In this document: positions 7,872 to 17,138 of the stretch, piece after piece
Numbering within the stretch: the stretch's first letter is position 1
How the letters are laid out: each line of letters starts with the position of its first letter
Assembly (NCBI GenBank): GCA_037445875.1
Contig: JBBIJR010000007.1
Span: forward strand, 5,140 to 69,139
DNA: 64,000 nucleotides
From: JBBIJR01 sp037445875
Lineage (GTDB): Bacteria > CLD3 > SB21
Direction of reading: 5' to 3'
The notes under the pieces: model-generated
What the model was told of the DNA's origin: nothing
The model's database searches: none
What the model saw: the letters and a program-made list of their open reading frames with translations, nothing else
Made by a program: the position numbers and the translations under genes

Positions 7872-8854
7872 CAGCGAAGCTTGAGGATCCGGTCCAGTTG
7901 TTCTCTGGTAACGTTCAAGAGGCGAACGGCCGGCAGACGCGCCGTCAAAGTCCGCCAATTGGGATCGGCGGCAAAGACGTTCTGGAAAAGCGGCAGCGAA
8001 TCGTCCAGGCGGCCCACGTTGACGAGCGAGACGGCGTGCCAGTACTTCATTTCCACCTGGTCCGGGTCAAGCCTTTCGGCTCCGCTGTACAGTTCCAGCG
8101 CCGCATGCTCATCCCCGTGCTCGATGGCGAGGTCTCCGCGATTCATCAGTTCGTACGCCCGGTGCACGCGCAGCAGGCGTTTGAGTTCCTCCACCGGCTT
8201 TGGATGGTCCTCGACGCGCAGGTCGATGAGCCGGTCTTCCCAGGGCATGTCCGAGGCGCGGCCTTTGACCACGAGGATGGCCGCCGACTGTTGTCCGCGA
8301 ATGTCGCCGCCCACGGCCTGGCCCGCTTCAAGGGCCGCAATCATTCGTTCGGCAAGCGGAGCGATCGTCTTTTCGAACGCCGAGGCCATGGCGGGCCATA
8401 CCCGATCGTTCAGCATCAGATTGGCCTGGACGGAAAACCCATGGCCCGAATAATGGCCGGCATCCGGAATGCACATCGAGCCTGTCCACGCCGCGACATG
8501 CCCGTGCGTATCGACGACGGCCAGTTGACGGACGTCGCGGCCCCTGTCGGCATCGATCAGCATCTTCACCACCTCGTTCGAGCAATGGCCGGCCCTGAGC
8601 AGGGCCAGTCCGCGCGGGCCGAAGGACACGTTGACAAACGACTGCGTGGCAATGGCGCCCACGCCCGCCTCCGCCCACGACACGATCGAGCCCACCGAGA
8701 ACCAGTGCGACTGCACGGCCACGCCCAACTCCCCCGTCACCGTGTCCCGCGCCACGATGGAGTAGGTGTGCACGAGCGGTCCGGGTGGCCGCGTCTGAGC
8801 GTTCAGCGGAACGGCACCGCCTAGCAGTACGATCAAGATGAACAGGGATTTCAT
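7871..8854 (-). CDS. DUF1028 (Ntn-hydrolase-like) exported protein with C-terminal TPR-like region
   Basis: A 327-residue protein whose start at 8854 gives a signal peptide (MKSLFILIVLLGGAVPLNAQ) and has GGAAGG 8-10 bases upstream. Residues about 25-225 match DUF1028, an Ntn-hydrolase-superfamily domain of unknown substrate: HTYSIVARDTVTGELGVAVQSHWFSVG, then GVGAIATQSFVN and GHGFSVQANLML. The C-terminal about 100 residues (AYELMNRGDLAIEHGDEHAALELYSGAERLDPD and following) look like two or three TPR-type helix pairs. DUF1028 proteins are usually exported with such a C-terminal domain. It is coupled to truA by a one-base overlap and preceded by a hairpin at 8877-8910. Confidence 0.82.
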   Translation of the reverse strand: MKSLFILIVLLGGAVPLNAQTRPPGPLVHTYSIVARDTVTGELGVAVQSHWFSVGSIVSWAEAGVGAIATQSFVNVSFGPRGLALLRAGHCSNEVVKMLIDADRGRDVRQLAVVDTHGHVAAWTGSMCIPDAGHYSGHGFSVQANLMLNDRVWPAMASAFEKTIAPLAERMIAALEAGQAVGGDIRGQQSAAILVVKGRASDMPWEDRLIDLRVEDHPKPVEELKRLLRVHRAYELMNRGDLAIEHGDEHAALELYSGAERLDPDQVEMKYWHAVSLVNVGRLDDSLPLFQNVFAADPNWRTLTARLPAVRLLNVTREQLDRILKLR

Positions 8855-8876
8855 ATACGGTTCCTTCCAATAAGAA

Positions 8877-8910
8877 GGCCTCGTTCGATTGAGTTCCATC
8901 GAACGAGGCC
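8877..8910 (-). terminator. Perfect 13-bp hairpin after the mS38-like gene
   Basis: GGCCTCGTTCGAT and ATCGAACGAGGCC pair perfectly around an 8-base loop. On the minus strand it is followed by TTCTTATT, a weak U tract. It lies 22 bases after the stop of the small basic gene and 23 bases before the DUF1028 start, so it probably trims or partially terminates transcripts between them. Confidence 0.65.
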
Positions 8911-8931
8911 GGTAGCGTCCAACCGATGACG

Positions 8932-9027
8932 TCAGCGCAGTTTCTTCTTGTGCCGGTCACGACGAAGCCGCTTCTTGCGCTTGTGCGTGGCCATCTTCCT
9001 TCGTTTCCGTTTTCGTCCGCAGGGCAT
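8932..9027 (-). CDS. AURKAIP1/COX24 (mS38-like) small basic ribosomal-type protein, 31 residues
   Basis: The 31-residue product (MPCGRKRKRRKMATHKRKKR then LRRDRHKKKLR) is almost entirely Arg/Lys with one HKRKKRLRRDRHKK core. This is the bacterial AURKAIP1/COX24-domain pattern seen in Bacteroidetes and relatives, related to mitochondrial mS38 and to the short ribosomal protein bS22 of actinobacteria. It is expected to bind 16S rRNA on the small subunit. A strong AGGAGG site 7-8 bases before the ATG supports translation. It lies 40 bases after an HU-type gene on the same strand and is followed by a perfect hairpin. It is short enough to be missed by automatic gene callers. Confidence 0.85.
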   Translation of the reverse strand: MPCGRKRKRRKMATHKRKKRLRRDRHKKKLR

Positions 9028-9067
9028 GCCAGAGCCTCCTTTCACTTCACCATGGATGGGATTGAGA

Positions 9068-9352
9068 TTATGAGTTAACAGCCTTTTTCAGGTCTTTGGA
9101 CGGGCGGAATTGCGGCACGCGGCGTTTCGGCAGCGCCACAACCTTGCCGGTCTTCGGGTTTCGTGCCAGACGGGGCTCGCGCTCGATGATGCGAAAGCTC
9201 CCCAGGCCGCGGATTTCTACTTCCTGCCCGTTCTTCAGCGCATCGTTGATGACGTAGATAAACCCGTTGATGACGGCCTCGGTCTCGATCTTCTGGAGTC
9301 CGACGGCTTCGGATATCCGCTGGATAATGTCCGCTTTGGTAAGGTTGGTCAT
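9068..9352 (-). CDS. HU/IHF-family DNA-binding protein
   Basis: A 94-residue protein of standard HU/IHF length. It has the N-terminal helical dimer part (MTNLTKADIIQRISEAVGL), GLGSFRIIEREPRLARNPKTG at about 49-69 where the beta-arm begins, the arm with Arg/Lys, and FRPSKDLKKAVN at the end. It bends and compacts DNA as a dimer. The GSF and RNPKTG motifs fit both HU and IHF, so I do not assign alpha or beta. Its ATG overlaps the sppA stop by one base, giving the order sppA, HU, mS38-like. Confidence 0.92.
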   Translation of the reverse strand: MTNLTKADIIQRISEAVGLQKIETEAVINGFIYVINDALKNGQEVEIRGLGSFRIIEREPRLARNPKTGKVVALPKRRVPQFRPSKDLKKAVNS

Positions 9353-10239
9353 CAGATGCCGTATTTGTAGCTGACCACCGGATAACTTCTGAACACGGGC
9401 ATAGAAATCGCCGATTCGATCTTCGAGACGGCCTCGTCGTCGAACATCAGTTCGAACAGGGACGGCCGGTGTTTCCGTTCTTTGACCGTGCGCGGGGTCC
9501 CTTCGATGCCGCCTTTGCGCGCGGCGAGCAGGATGGCGTCCTCATACGTACCGAGCACATCGACCAGCTTCTTGTCGAGCGCCTGCTGCCCGGTGTACAC
9601 GCGCCCATCAGCCAGCGTTCGCACGTATGCCGTGTCCAGCCTCCGCTCGGTTGCGACGGCGGCGACGAACTGCTCATAGGCGTCCATCACGAATCCGTGC
9701 AGGAAGGCCGATTCGGCCCGTGTGGTGTCCCGGTAGACGCTCGGCGCGTCCTTGAATTCGCCGCTTTTGATCGTCGTGATCCGGATGCCGATCTTGTCCA
9801 GCAGGCGGTCGACGTTGGGGTACTGGATGATCACGCCGATGCTGCCGGTGATCGTTCCCGGATTGGCCACAATGGTATCGGTGGGACACGCCACGTAGTA
9901 GCCGCCCGACGCGGCCACGCTGCCCATCGACGCAACGACCGGCTTGCCCTTCGCGCGGGTCTTTTTGACGATGTCGAAGATTTCCTGGGAAGGCGTGATC
10001 CCGCCGCCAGGGCTTTCGATCCGCAGCACGATCGCGGCCACGTCGCCGTCGTCCGAGTACTTCTTGAACTGACGTACGATCTCCCGCGCGTCGACGATCT
10101 CGCCCTCGAGTTCGATCAAGGCCACGCGCTGCCCGATGCTGACGTCGGGCTTGAAGAACGCATAGACCATGATCCCCAGGATGCCGAGGAAGCAAAACCC
10201 GATCAGCAAAAAGAGTATGACGGTCGTTCGGTTCTTCAT
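9352..10239 (-). CDS. sppA: Signal peptide peptidase SppA, S49 family (short form)
   Basis: A 295-residue membrane-anchored serine protease that degrades signal peptides left in the inner membrane. One N-terminal helix (VILFLLIGFCFLGILGIMVY, residues 7-26) is followed by the S49 domain: ESPGGGITPS (75-84), MGSVAASGGYYVA with nucleophile Ser111, and KSGEFKD with candidate general base Lys163. The 52-residue spacing equals that of Bacillus SppA. Length matches the short, single-domain SppA form. It overlaps the HU gene by one base, so the two are translated together. Confidence 0.92.
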   Translation of the reverse strand: MKNRTTVILFLLIGFCFLGILGIMVYAFFKPDVSIGQRVALIELEGEIVDAREIVRQFKKYSDDGDVAAIVLRIESPGGGITPSQEIFDIVKKTRAKGKPVVASMGSVAASGGYYVACPTDTIVANPGTITGSIGVIIQYPNVDRLLDKIGIRITTIKSGEFKDAPSVYRDTTRAESAFLHGFVMDAYEQFVAAVATERRLDTAYVRTLADGRVYTGQQALDKKLVDVLGTYEDAILLAARKGGIEGTPRTVKERKHRPSLFELMFDDEAVSKIESAISMPVFRSYPVVSYKYGI

Positions 10240-10350
10240 AACGTTCGGGCGGGAAGATAGTCCACCGCAGGCTGATAATCAACCTTATTTGAGTTCACCG
10301 GCAGATCCCGAAATGGGAATGGGCCGCCGAACGAACCTTCTCCGCCGGCC

Positions 10351-11964
10351 CTACTTGTTCAACCAGACCTTTTCGAACTTCCGGTAAGCCGAGGAGTGCT
10401 GCTGGAAGTCCATCACGTACTCGCGCATCGGCACCACGGACACGGAGTGGGCAATGTCAAACCAGGGGAGGTCGTCGTTGAACACTTTGCAGGCGTCTTT
10501 ATAGATCCGGCTGCGTTCCACCGCATCGGCGGTGGCCATGCCCTCGCGGATGAGATTGTGCATCGCGTCGCTTTTGTAGAAGGCGACGTTCGTCGAAGGC
10601 TTCTTCTGCGCGCTCGTCTTGTCCAGCAGGGGATAGAAGAAGAAATGCGGATCCGGCGCGTCGCCCACCCATCCGGAAATGGACAGGTCGTGCTCGCCGT
10701 TGCCGCGGCGCTGGAGGAATTCCTCCCAGGGATAGACCACGATATCGGTCTCGATACCGACGGCTTTCAAGTCCTTCTGGATCAGCTCGGCCGCGCGGCG
10801 TCCGTTGGGCATATAGTCGCGCGCGATGGGCATGGTCCACAGCTTACACTTGAAGCCGTTGGGAAATCCCGCCTCCGCCAGCAGGTCCCGCGACTTCTGC
10901 GGATCGAAGGGGGTGAAGTGGATTTCTTCGTTGTACCCCAGCAGGATCGGCGGAATCGGGTTCTTGGCGGGCCGCCCCAGCGCTCCGAACACTTCCTTAA
11001 CGAGACTGTCGCGGTTGATCGCGTACACAATGGCCTGGCGGACCTTGAGGTTATTGAACGGCTTCTTCTCCGTGTTGATCGCCAGATACCCGACGTTGAG
11101 TCCCGGCTGCTTGGAGTACTTCACTCCCGGGGTATGTTCGATCTCATCGATGTCGGCCTGGTCGGGCGTGGCCATGATGTCGATCTGTCCGGCTTTGAGC
11201 ATCTGCCACCGAAGCCGGGCGTCCGGGATTGGTTTCAGCACGAGCGTATCTACGTACGGCCGGCCGTCCCAGTACTGATCGAACGCGGAGGTGATGATCG
11301 TACCGTCCGGTTCCCAGCTGACGAAGCGGAACGGCCCGCATCCGACCGGGTTGCGCCAGAAGTCCTTACCGTATCGGGCGATAGCGGACGGGCTGACGAT
11401 GGCCATGAAATTGAGCGAAAGTAGATTGAGGAACGTCGCGTCCTTCCTGAACAGGACAAATTCGACGGTGGAATCGTTGACCGCGCGCACCTCTCTGAGG
11501 ATGCGGTCCATGTCGAAGTTGCGCCAGAAGTCGAAATCCTGACCTCGGTGAAACCTGTGCCGGGGGTCGTGCTGCCGCTCGATCGAAACGACGACGGCGT
11601 CCGCGTTGAACGCGGTACTGTCGTGAAACGTGACACCGGTTCGCAAGAAAAACGTGTACCGCAGTCCGTCCGGTGAGATTTCCCACGAGCGGGCCAGCGC
11701 CGGATCGATCGCGGTGCGGCCGGCGCGTTGACGGACGAGACCGTCGAAAAGGTTGCCCACGACGATCGTGGACTCCGTTTCCTTCGTCAAGGCGGGGTCG
11801 AGGGTGATCGGCGGGCCGTTCTTCGCAAAGGTCAGTGTGCCTCCGCGTTTGGGCTTGAACGTTTCGACCTTGGCTTCCTCGGTCTTGGTCTCGGACTTTC
11901 CGCAGCCCGCAGCCACAAAACCGAGAAAGGCCGCAGCGGACACATACGTTATCAGGGTTCTCAT
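10351..11964 (-). CDS. ABC transporter substrate-binding lipoprotein, family 5 (peptide/nickel type)
   Basis: A 537-residue lipoprotein (FLGFVAAGC, lipid Cys21) with the full SBP family 5 fold. KRGGTLTFAKNGPPITLDPA is the N-terminal signature, followed by the DGLVRQ, SWEISPDGLRYTF and GCGPFRFVSWEPDG blocks and the late NNLKVRQAIVYAINRD. The family binds oligopeptides, nickel complexes or sugars for an ABC importer. No permease or ATPase genes lie beside it, so it may work with a transporter elsewhere. The gene downstream of its stop in the transcription direction is sppA, 111 bases away. Upstream lies the 922-residue unknown gene, 78 bases away. Confidence 0.88.
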   Translation of the reverse strand: MRTLITYVSAAAFLGFVAAGCGKSETKTEEAKVETFKPKRGGTLTFAKNGPPITLDPALTKETESTIVVGNLFDGLVRQRAGRTAIDPALARSWEISPDGLRYTFFLRTGVTFHDSTAFNADAVVVSIERQHDPRHRFHRGQDFDFWRNFDMDRILREVRAVNDSTVEFVLFRKDATFLNLLSLNFMAIVSPSAIARYGKDFWRNPVGCGPFRFVSWEPDGTIITSAFDQYWDGRPYVDTLVLKPIPDARLRWQMLKAGQIDIMATPDQADIDEIEHTPGVKYSKQPGLNVGYLAINTEKKPFNNLKVRQAIVYAINRDSLVKEVFGALGRPAKNPIPPILLGYNEEIHFTPFDPQKSRDLLAEAGFPNGFKCKLWTMPIARDYMPNGRRAAELIQKDLKAVGIETDIVVYPWEEFLQRRGNGEHDLSISGWVGDAPDPHFFFYPLLDKTSAQKKPSTNVAFYKSDAMHNLIREGMATADAVERSRIYKDACKVFNDDLPWFDIAHSVSVVPMREYVMDFQQHSSAYRKFEKVWLNK

Positions 11965-12020
11965 AATCCCATCCTTCCGTAGTAAGAACGTGAGAGAAGC
12001 ATCGTGGGGCCGCCGCCGTA

Positions 12021-12037
12021 GCGCCGGTAACCGGCGA
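12021..12037. other. Short hairpin between the 922-residue gene and the solute-binding protein gene
   Basis: CGCCGG, TAA, CCGGCG form a perfect 6-bp stem with a 3-base loop just after the stop codon of the 922-residue gene. There is no U run, so it is more likely an mRNA end stabiliser than a terminator. Confidence 0.4.
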
Positions 12038-12042
12038 TGCGA

Positions 12043-14811
12043 TCAGGCATACGCGGGCTGAATCTCATAGGCGGCGAGTTGATGAAAAAGATCCATCTTG
12101 ATCCGCGCGTATTCGAGCACCTCCTGATTTTCCAGCGCCTGCTGTTTCAGGCCGTCGGCCGCGACGACGTATTTGTTCGTCATCAAGGCCTCCTGGATGA
12201 ACGCCATCGAACCGGACGTTTCGGCGATGATGCTGTGGAGCGTGATCAGATAGAACATGCGGTACAACGAATCCTTGTCAAGCGCGCGCACTTCCTCCCG
12301 CGCCCGTGCAAGATAGTCCGGAAATTTGTCCGGCGCGATGGTGTACGTCTTTTCGGCCTCTTCGCCGGTTTCCGGATCGATGAGAGGTCTGCCCTCCTTG
12401 TCTTTCTTGGTCACCTTGACGTCGATCTTGCCGTATTGTCCCGCAAAACAGCGTTCCAGCACCGCGTCCAGGGGGAGCGGCTCCGCAGGAATCGGCTGTC
12501 CGAGGTCCTTTTTCAGCCGTTCGACCAGCTGGCGTACGCCCAATTCGACTCGGAGTTCGCTGGATCGCAGTTTCGTGGACGCGTAGCTGAGCAGGGCCAG
12601 GGCTTCATCGCTGAGTCCGAGCAGCTTCATCTGGGCCTTGACCTCGTCGCCGACCATCCGATTGACGAAACCCAGCATCTGCGCCCGCTGATCGGCCTGC
12701 TTGCGCAGGGTCTGAATGTCGATGTTCTCCCGGGCCTCTTTGTATTCGTACTGCTCCAGAATTCGCTGGGCGTCGATGTTCTTGATGCTCCGCAGAAGGT
12801 CGGTCTGGGTCATCCGGATAAACGGCCGCTTGCCCTTGCGCCGCAATTCGTGCACCTCGACGTCCCAGCCGGAGGATATGAACTGTGCGATAATGATGCT
12901 GCGGATCTTCTCGTACTTTCCGTAGTACGCGACGGGGAATTCGCCGCGGCTCTCAGACAACCTCTTCTGCTGCTCGTCCTCGTTGGTGAGCATATCGAGG
13001 AATTTGTCGTCGATGATCTTATAGACTTTTTCGCGCAGGTCCATCCGCGCGGCCTGGAGTTCATCCTGGTGATTGGGTTTGCTCAGGATGTAGTCGAACA
13101 ACATCTGTTCGTCGAGCAGTTTCAGAGCGTACATCAACTCGCGGTTATTGATGTAGTGGTACAGGATGATCCACTGTTCGTCGAACGTCCGGTCCTTGAG
13201 CGGTTTGTGTTTTTCTGCGTCCGGTACGGCGAGATGCTGGCGGTCGAAACCGTTGTAGTACAAAGTTTCCCGGCCCCCGTGCGTGCCGTCATACTCGTAG
13301 CGCAGCTTCTTGACTTCCTTGAAGAGCAGGATGCGTCGGGTGAAGCTGTATGTGAGGGCCAGCCGCCCGGCCAGCACGCGAATGATCTGGTCCGACACGA
13401 CGTCCCCAAGGTCGTTCATCAGGAGCGCGGCGATATAGAAGGACATCAGGGCGGCGGCATGGCGGTTTTCGGCGGCGCGTTCGATGAAGATCTCGTGGAT
13501 CAGGGGGAAATCGTCCTGCTTGGTGAGGTAGTGGCGGAAGCGTTGCTGGACCGCCTCAAAACCCTCCAGCGAAGTCGTGTTGGTCATCATCCGGTTCAGG
13601 AAAAAACGGATTTCCAGATCGGGGATCCTCGAGCGATACTGAGGGGGTAGATTGCCCATCACCGCCTCGCTGTACACGGCCTCCACGTTCAGTTTGAAAT
13701 TCCCGCACACCATGCGCATGAGGTCCTCGTTGAGCTTCACCTGGGACTCCGGAGCGAGCAGCAGTTTACCCAGGGCGTACATGACGAGGTGCTTGGTTTT
13801 CGGCTTGTAGTCCCGGATCAATTCGAGGGTGAAGCGGATGAAACCTTCGTTGCCGGTCTGTGTCATGATGTGGCGCAGCCGACGTTCGTCGAAAAAGTAG
13901 TAGACGATGCCTTCGAGATTTTCGTACGCGGTCAGTTCACGGATGACGCGGGTCCGGGCGTTCTTCGAAAGGCTCTCGCCCTTCTGCTGTTCGATCAGCC
14001 CGATGGTCTTCGTGATCTCGGAGTTCAGCTGCGCGTCCAATTTCTGAATGGCCGAAACGAGCCCGGAATCCTGGCGAATCGACTGCATGAATTCATAGAG
14101 ATCGGGCAGGGCGGTCTCGGCTTCCCCCACCTCCTTGATGCGGTCGAACAGAAAATCGACGACGTACTCGGAAAAACCGTACGGCTGAATTTCTTCTCGA
14201 ATGATGTCCTTGAAAAAGACCGGATACACGTCCGCATCGAGGTCCAGCTTGCCTCCCCATCCGTCCTGTGCTTTCTTGTAGCCGGCGAGATAGATCTTGT
14301 CGGCAAACCCGGCGAACTGATGGACCAGTTCGACCATCGCCTCCGCGTCGTTGTGTTTCTTCAGAAAGTCGCGATAGAGATTGATCACGCGGCTGAAGCG
14401 TTCCACATCGTCGTCGGCCTCCAGATACGGCTGGAGCGTTTCAAATACGGATGTGATCTGGCTGGCGGTGAACTCCACGAAATCCGGGACCGACTTCAGC
14501 GGAGCCGGCTGGCCGCTGAAGAGGAACCCGTCGATCTGTTCCCCCGTCAGCTTTTGGTCGCTCAGGTAGTCGTACAGCTTCATGTACAGCATGCGGTGCG
14601 TGATGAAGAACGACGGCAGCGAATCGTAGCTGCGGGCAATCGTCTTGTTTTCCTCGAGGGAGATCAGCAGATTCATCAACGCTTTGAGAGCGGCCTTGGA
14701 ATGCTCGGGGCTTACAGGCAGGCGTCCGTGGATCTCGTCGATGTACGACTCATACATGTCCCGCGTGTCGTCGTCCACCCCGACGGTCACGACGTGCTTG
14801 ATATCGATCAT
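12043..14811 (-). CDS. Large conserved-looking protein of unknown function, 922 residues
   Basis: I do not recognise this protein. It is soluble-looking, without signal peptide or membrane segment, and mostly helical with many charged heptad-like stretches. It begins MIDIKHVVTVGVDDDTRDMY and ends in a helical segment (LKQQALENQEVLEYARIKMD). A short beta-rich patch with KVTKKDKEGRPLIDPETG lies near residue 815. No nucleotide-binding loop, protease triad, CxxC cluster or repeat is obvious. Codon use and composition match its neighbours, so it looks native. It lies 24 bases after the acyl-CoA ligase gene on the same strand, so the two are probably one transcript; a scaffold or regulatory role in lipid handling is a guess only. 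Confidence 0.8.
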   Translation of the reverse strand: MIDIKHVVTVGVDDDTRDMYESYIDEIHGRLPVSPEHSKAALKALMNLLISLEENKTIARSYDSLPSFFITHRMLYMKLYDYLSDQKLTGEQIDGFLFSGQPAPLKSVPDFVEFTASQITSVFETLQPYLEADDDVERFSRVINLYRDFLKKHNDAEAMVELVHQFAGFADKIYLAGYKKAQDGWGGKLDLDADVYPVFFKDIIREEIQPYGFSEYVVDFLFDRIKEVGEAETALPDLYEFMQSIRQDSGLVSAIQKLDAQLNSEITKTIGLIEQQKGESLSKNARTRVIRELTAYENLEGIVYYFFDERRLRHIMTQTGNEGFIRFTLELIRDYKPKTKHLVMYALGKLLLAPESQVKLNEDLMRMVCGNFKLNVEAVYSEAVMGNLPPQYRSRIPDLEIRFFLNRMMTNTTSLEGFEAVQQRFRHYLTKQDDFPLIHEIFIERAAENRHAAALMSFYIAALLMNDLGDVVSDQIIRVLAGRLALTYSFTRRILLFKEVKKLRYEYDGTHGGRETLYYNGFDRQHLAVPDAEKHKPLKDRTFDEQWIILYHYINNRELMYALKLLDEQMLFDYILSKPNHQDELQAARMDLREKVYKIIDDKFLDMLTNEDEQQKRLSESRGEFPVAYYGKYEKIRSIIIAQFISSGWDVEVHELRRKGKRPFIRMTQTDLLRSIKNIDAQRILEQYEYKEARENIDIQTLRKQADQRAQMLGFVNRMVGDEVKAQMKLLGLSDEALALLSYASTKLRSSELRVELGVRQLVERLKKDLGQPIPAEPLPLDAVLERCFAGQYGKIDVKVTKKDKEGRPLIDPETGEEAEKTYTIAPDKFPDYLARAREEVRALDKDSLYRMFYLITLHSIIAETSGSMAFIQEALMTNKYVVAADGLKQQALENQEVLEYARIKMDLFHQLAAYEIQPAYA

Positions 14812-14835
14812 GTCCGCGTGGTCCTGTTCAGCTGG

Positions 14836-16662
14836 TTAAGAAATATCCGCTTCCGTGGCGGCCTGGGCTTCCTTCGTATATAGATTCTCGATGATGCTCA
14901 CGAAGTTTTCGATAATGACGTTGCGTTTCATCTTCAGCGTGGGCGTCAGCTCGCCGCTCTCGATCGTGAAGGCTTTGGGCAGCAGGGCAAATCTTCTCAC
15001 CTTCTCATACCGCGCCAGCCCGGCCTTTTCCTGCACGTCCTGAATTTCCTTGTCAACCAGCGAATAGATCTTTGCGTTGTCGATCAACTCCTCCTCGCTG
15101 TTGAACGGGATGCGATTCGCCTCGGCGAGCGCGCGCAGTTTGTCGAACTTCGGAACGATCAGGGCGGCGATGAAGTTGCGCTTATCGCCGATCACCATGG
15201 CCTGTTCGACGTACGGCACGGTAACGAGCAGGTTCTCGATCGGCTGGGGTGCGACGTTCTTGCCTCCGGAGGTGACGATGATGTTCTTCTTCCGGTCGGT
15301 GATGACGAGATAGTTGTCGGAATCAAGGTACCCTACGTCGCCTGTGTGGAACCAGCCTTCCGCATCGATCACCTCGCGGGTCGCCTTCTCGTTCTTGTAG
15401 TATCCGATCATGACGTGAGGGCCGCGGGTCAGGATTTCGCCGTCGGCAGCGATCTTGACTTCCACGTCCTCGACGGTGCGCCCCACCGTGCCGAACTTGA
15501 CGAGTTCCGGCCGATTGACGGTAATGACCGGCGAGGTTTCGGTGAGCCCGTACCCCTCCAGGATGATCACGCCGAGATTGGCGAAGAACTCGCCGATCTC
15601 TTTCGACAGGGGTGCGCCGCCCGATACCATGAATCGGATGCGCCCGCCCAGTCGGCCGCGCAGCTTGGAAAACACGAGTTTGTCCGCCAGCCTGTAGCTG
15701 AAACCCCTGGTGCCCGTTTGACGCGCCTTGCGTCCGACTTCCTGCGCCCACGCAAAGATCTTCCTCCGGATCGGCGGGGCCTGGGCCAATCCGTCCTGGA
15801 TGCGGCCGTACATCTTTTCGAAGAGGCGGGGCACGGACGCCATCAGCGTGGGCCGCACCTCACCCATGTTCTGGGCCACGGCGTCTATGTTCTCCGCATA
15901 CCCGATCGTGCATCCGTTGAAGAGGGCGACGAAGTGTCCGGCCGTACGCTCGAAAATATGCGAAAGCGGCAGAAAGGCGAGAAAGACCTCGCCGCTTTCG
16001 ATCGGAATGCACCGGCTACATGCGACGGTGTTGGTAATCAGATTGTTGTGGCTGAGCATGACGCCCTTGGGCAGGCCGGTCGTGCCGGAGGTATAGATGA
16101 TCGTGGCCACGTCCTGGCGCCCGATCGGCTTGAGCGCGTCCTGCAGATAGCTCGGGTTCGTCTCTGCGAATTTCTTGCCCAGCGCCTGCAGCTCGTCGAA
16201 GCGCATGACGTAGTCTTTGAGCTTGTCCTGTTTGGAGATCAAGACGGCATGCGTGAGGGCCGGGCACTGGTCTTTGACGGCGATCACCTTGGCCAGTTGT
16301 TCCGAGTCGGAAGCGAACACGATCTTGGAGTCCGAGTCCTGCAGGATGTACTCCACCTGCTTGGAGGAAAGGTTTGGATAGATGGGTACAGTCGCCGCGC
16401 CGAGGCTCAGGACCGCGTAGTCCGCCATGGCCCATTCCTCCTGCGTCGGCGAGAGGACAGCCACCTTGTCGCCCTTCTTGACGCCGAGGGACGCCATTCC
16501 CAACGCGAGGTTCTTGACGATCTCTCCGACGTGCTTGTAGGTGAGCCCGCGGTAGGCGCCGCCCCGCTTGCTCATGTACAGGATCTTGGTGCCGTACTTC
16601 GAGACGCTCTCGAAGAACATGTCGCCGAGGCTCTTGACTTTAGGGTTCGCTAGCGGGTCCAT
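14836..16662 (-). CDS. Long-chain fatty acid--CoA ligase (AMP-dependent)
   Basis: A 608-residue adenylate-forming enzyme that activates fatty acids to acyl-CoA through an acyl-AMP. The AMP-binding loop TIIYTSGTTGLPKGVMLSHN lies near residue 185-205. ILEGYGLTETSPVI is the A5 motif. GWFHTGDVGYLDSDNYLVITD and DRKKNIIVTSGGKNVAP are the A7-A8 hinge. Length and the RKKNIIVTSGGKNVAPQPIE block match bacterial FACL/FAA1-like ligases. AAGGAG sits 8 bases before the ATG, and a TTGCGT-17-TACATT promoter lies about 95 bases upstream. The unknown 922-residue gene follows. Confidence 0.92.
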   Translation of the reverse strand: MDPLANPKVKSLGDMFFESVSKYGTKILYMSKRGGAYRGLTYKHVGEIVKNLALGMASLGVKKGDKVAVLSPTQEEWAMADYAVLSLGAATVPIYPNLSSKQVEYILQDSDSKIVFASDSEQLAKVIAVKDQCPALTHAVLISKQDKLKDYVMRFDELQALGKKFAETNPSYLQDALKPIGRQDVATIIYTSGTTGLPKGVMLSHNNLITNTVACSRCIPIESGEVFLAFLPLSHIFERTAGHFVALFNGCTIGYAENIDAVAQNMGEVRPTLMASVPRLFEKMYGRIQDGLAQAPPIRRKIFAWAQEVGRKARQTGTRGFSYRLADKLVFSKLRGRLGGRIRFMVSGGAPLSKEIGEFFANLGVIILEGYGLTETSPVITVNRPELVKFGTVGRTVEDVEVKIAADGEILTRGPHVMIGYYKNEKATREVIDAEGWFHTGDVGYLDSDNYLVITDRKKNIIVTSGGKNVAPQPIENLLVTVPYVEQAMVIGDKRNFIAALIVPKFDKLRALAEANRIPFNSEEELIDNAKIYSLVDKEIQDVQEKAGLARYEKVRRFALLPKAFTIESGELTPTLKMKRNVIIENFVSIIENLYTKEAQAATEADIS

Positions 16663-17138
16663 ACGGAAACTCCTTCACTTGGGAAAGGCTTATCATGTGA
16701 GAGAAACACGTATCGGGTGATCCGACCGGTCACCGGGAATGCAATAAGCTAATGTAAAACAAAAGGGAAAAAAACGCAAAGGTTAGATGCGCCGATGGGA
16801 ACAGGCGGCCACGCGGTCCTTTCGACGGCGCCTGCGGTGTTCCCAAGCCCGGCGCCGGACATTCATCGTGGTCGAAGGATCGCGGTTCCTTTGATCATTA
16901 CAGAAATATCACGCCTCAGCACTCGTGATCCACGGACGCACTCTGCCCGCCAGATACCTGGTGTCGAAGCCCGAAGGGCTGCCATTTCTCTAAATGAGGA
17001 CTCCAAGAAGAGGGATGCGAAACCCTGAAAGGGCGGCTTTCCATAGCGTCTGATTGCGTTTGCCTACGGTTGTCCAGCACTTGGTTGCCGAAGGGATGTG
17101 CCTCGCTCTTGCATGTGTCCTCAGAAGAAGTGTTCACT
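16663..17138. other. Gene-free interval upstream of the acyl-CoA ligase
   Basis: This 476-base stretch contains a candidate promoter (16751-16779) and, at its right end, the palindrome GAAGTGTTCACTTC (17127-17140), which overlaps the bshC stop codon. I see no gene, RNA motif or repeat in the remainder. Confidence 0.5.
16751..16779 (-). promoter_or_regulatory. Candidate sigma-70 promoter for the acyl-CoA ligase transcript
   Basis: On the minus strand TTGCGT is separated by 17 bases from TACATT. It lies about 90 bases before the start codon within an A/T-rich patch of the intergenic region. Confidence 0.45.
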
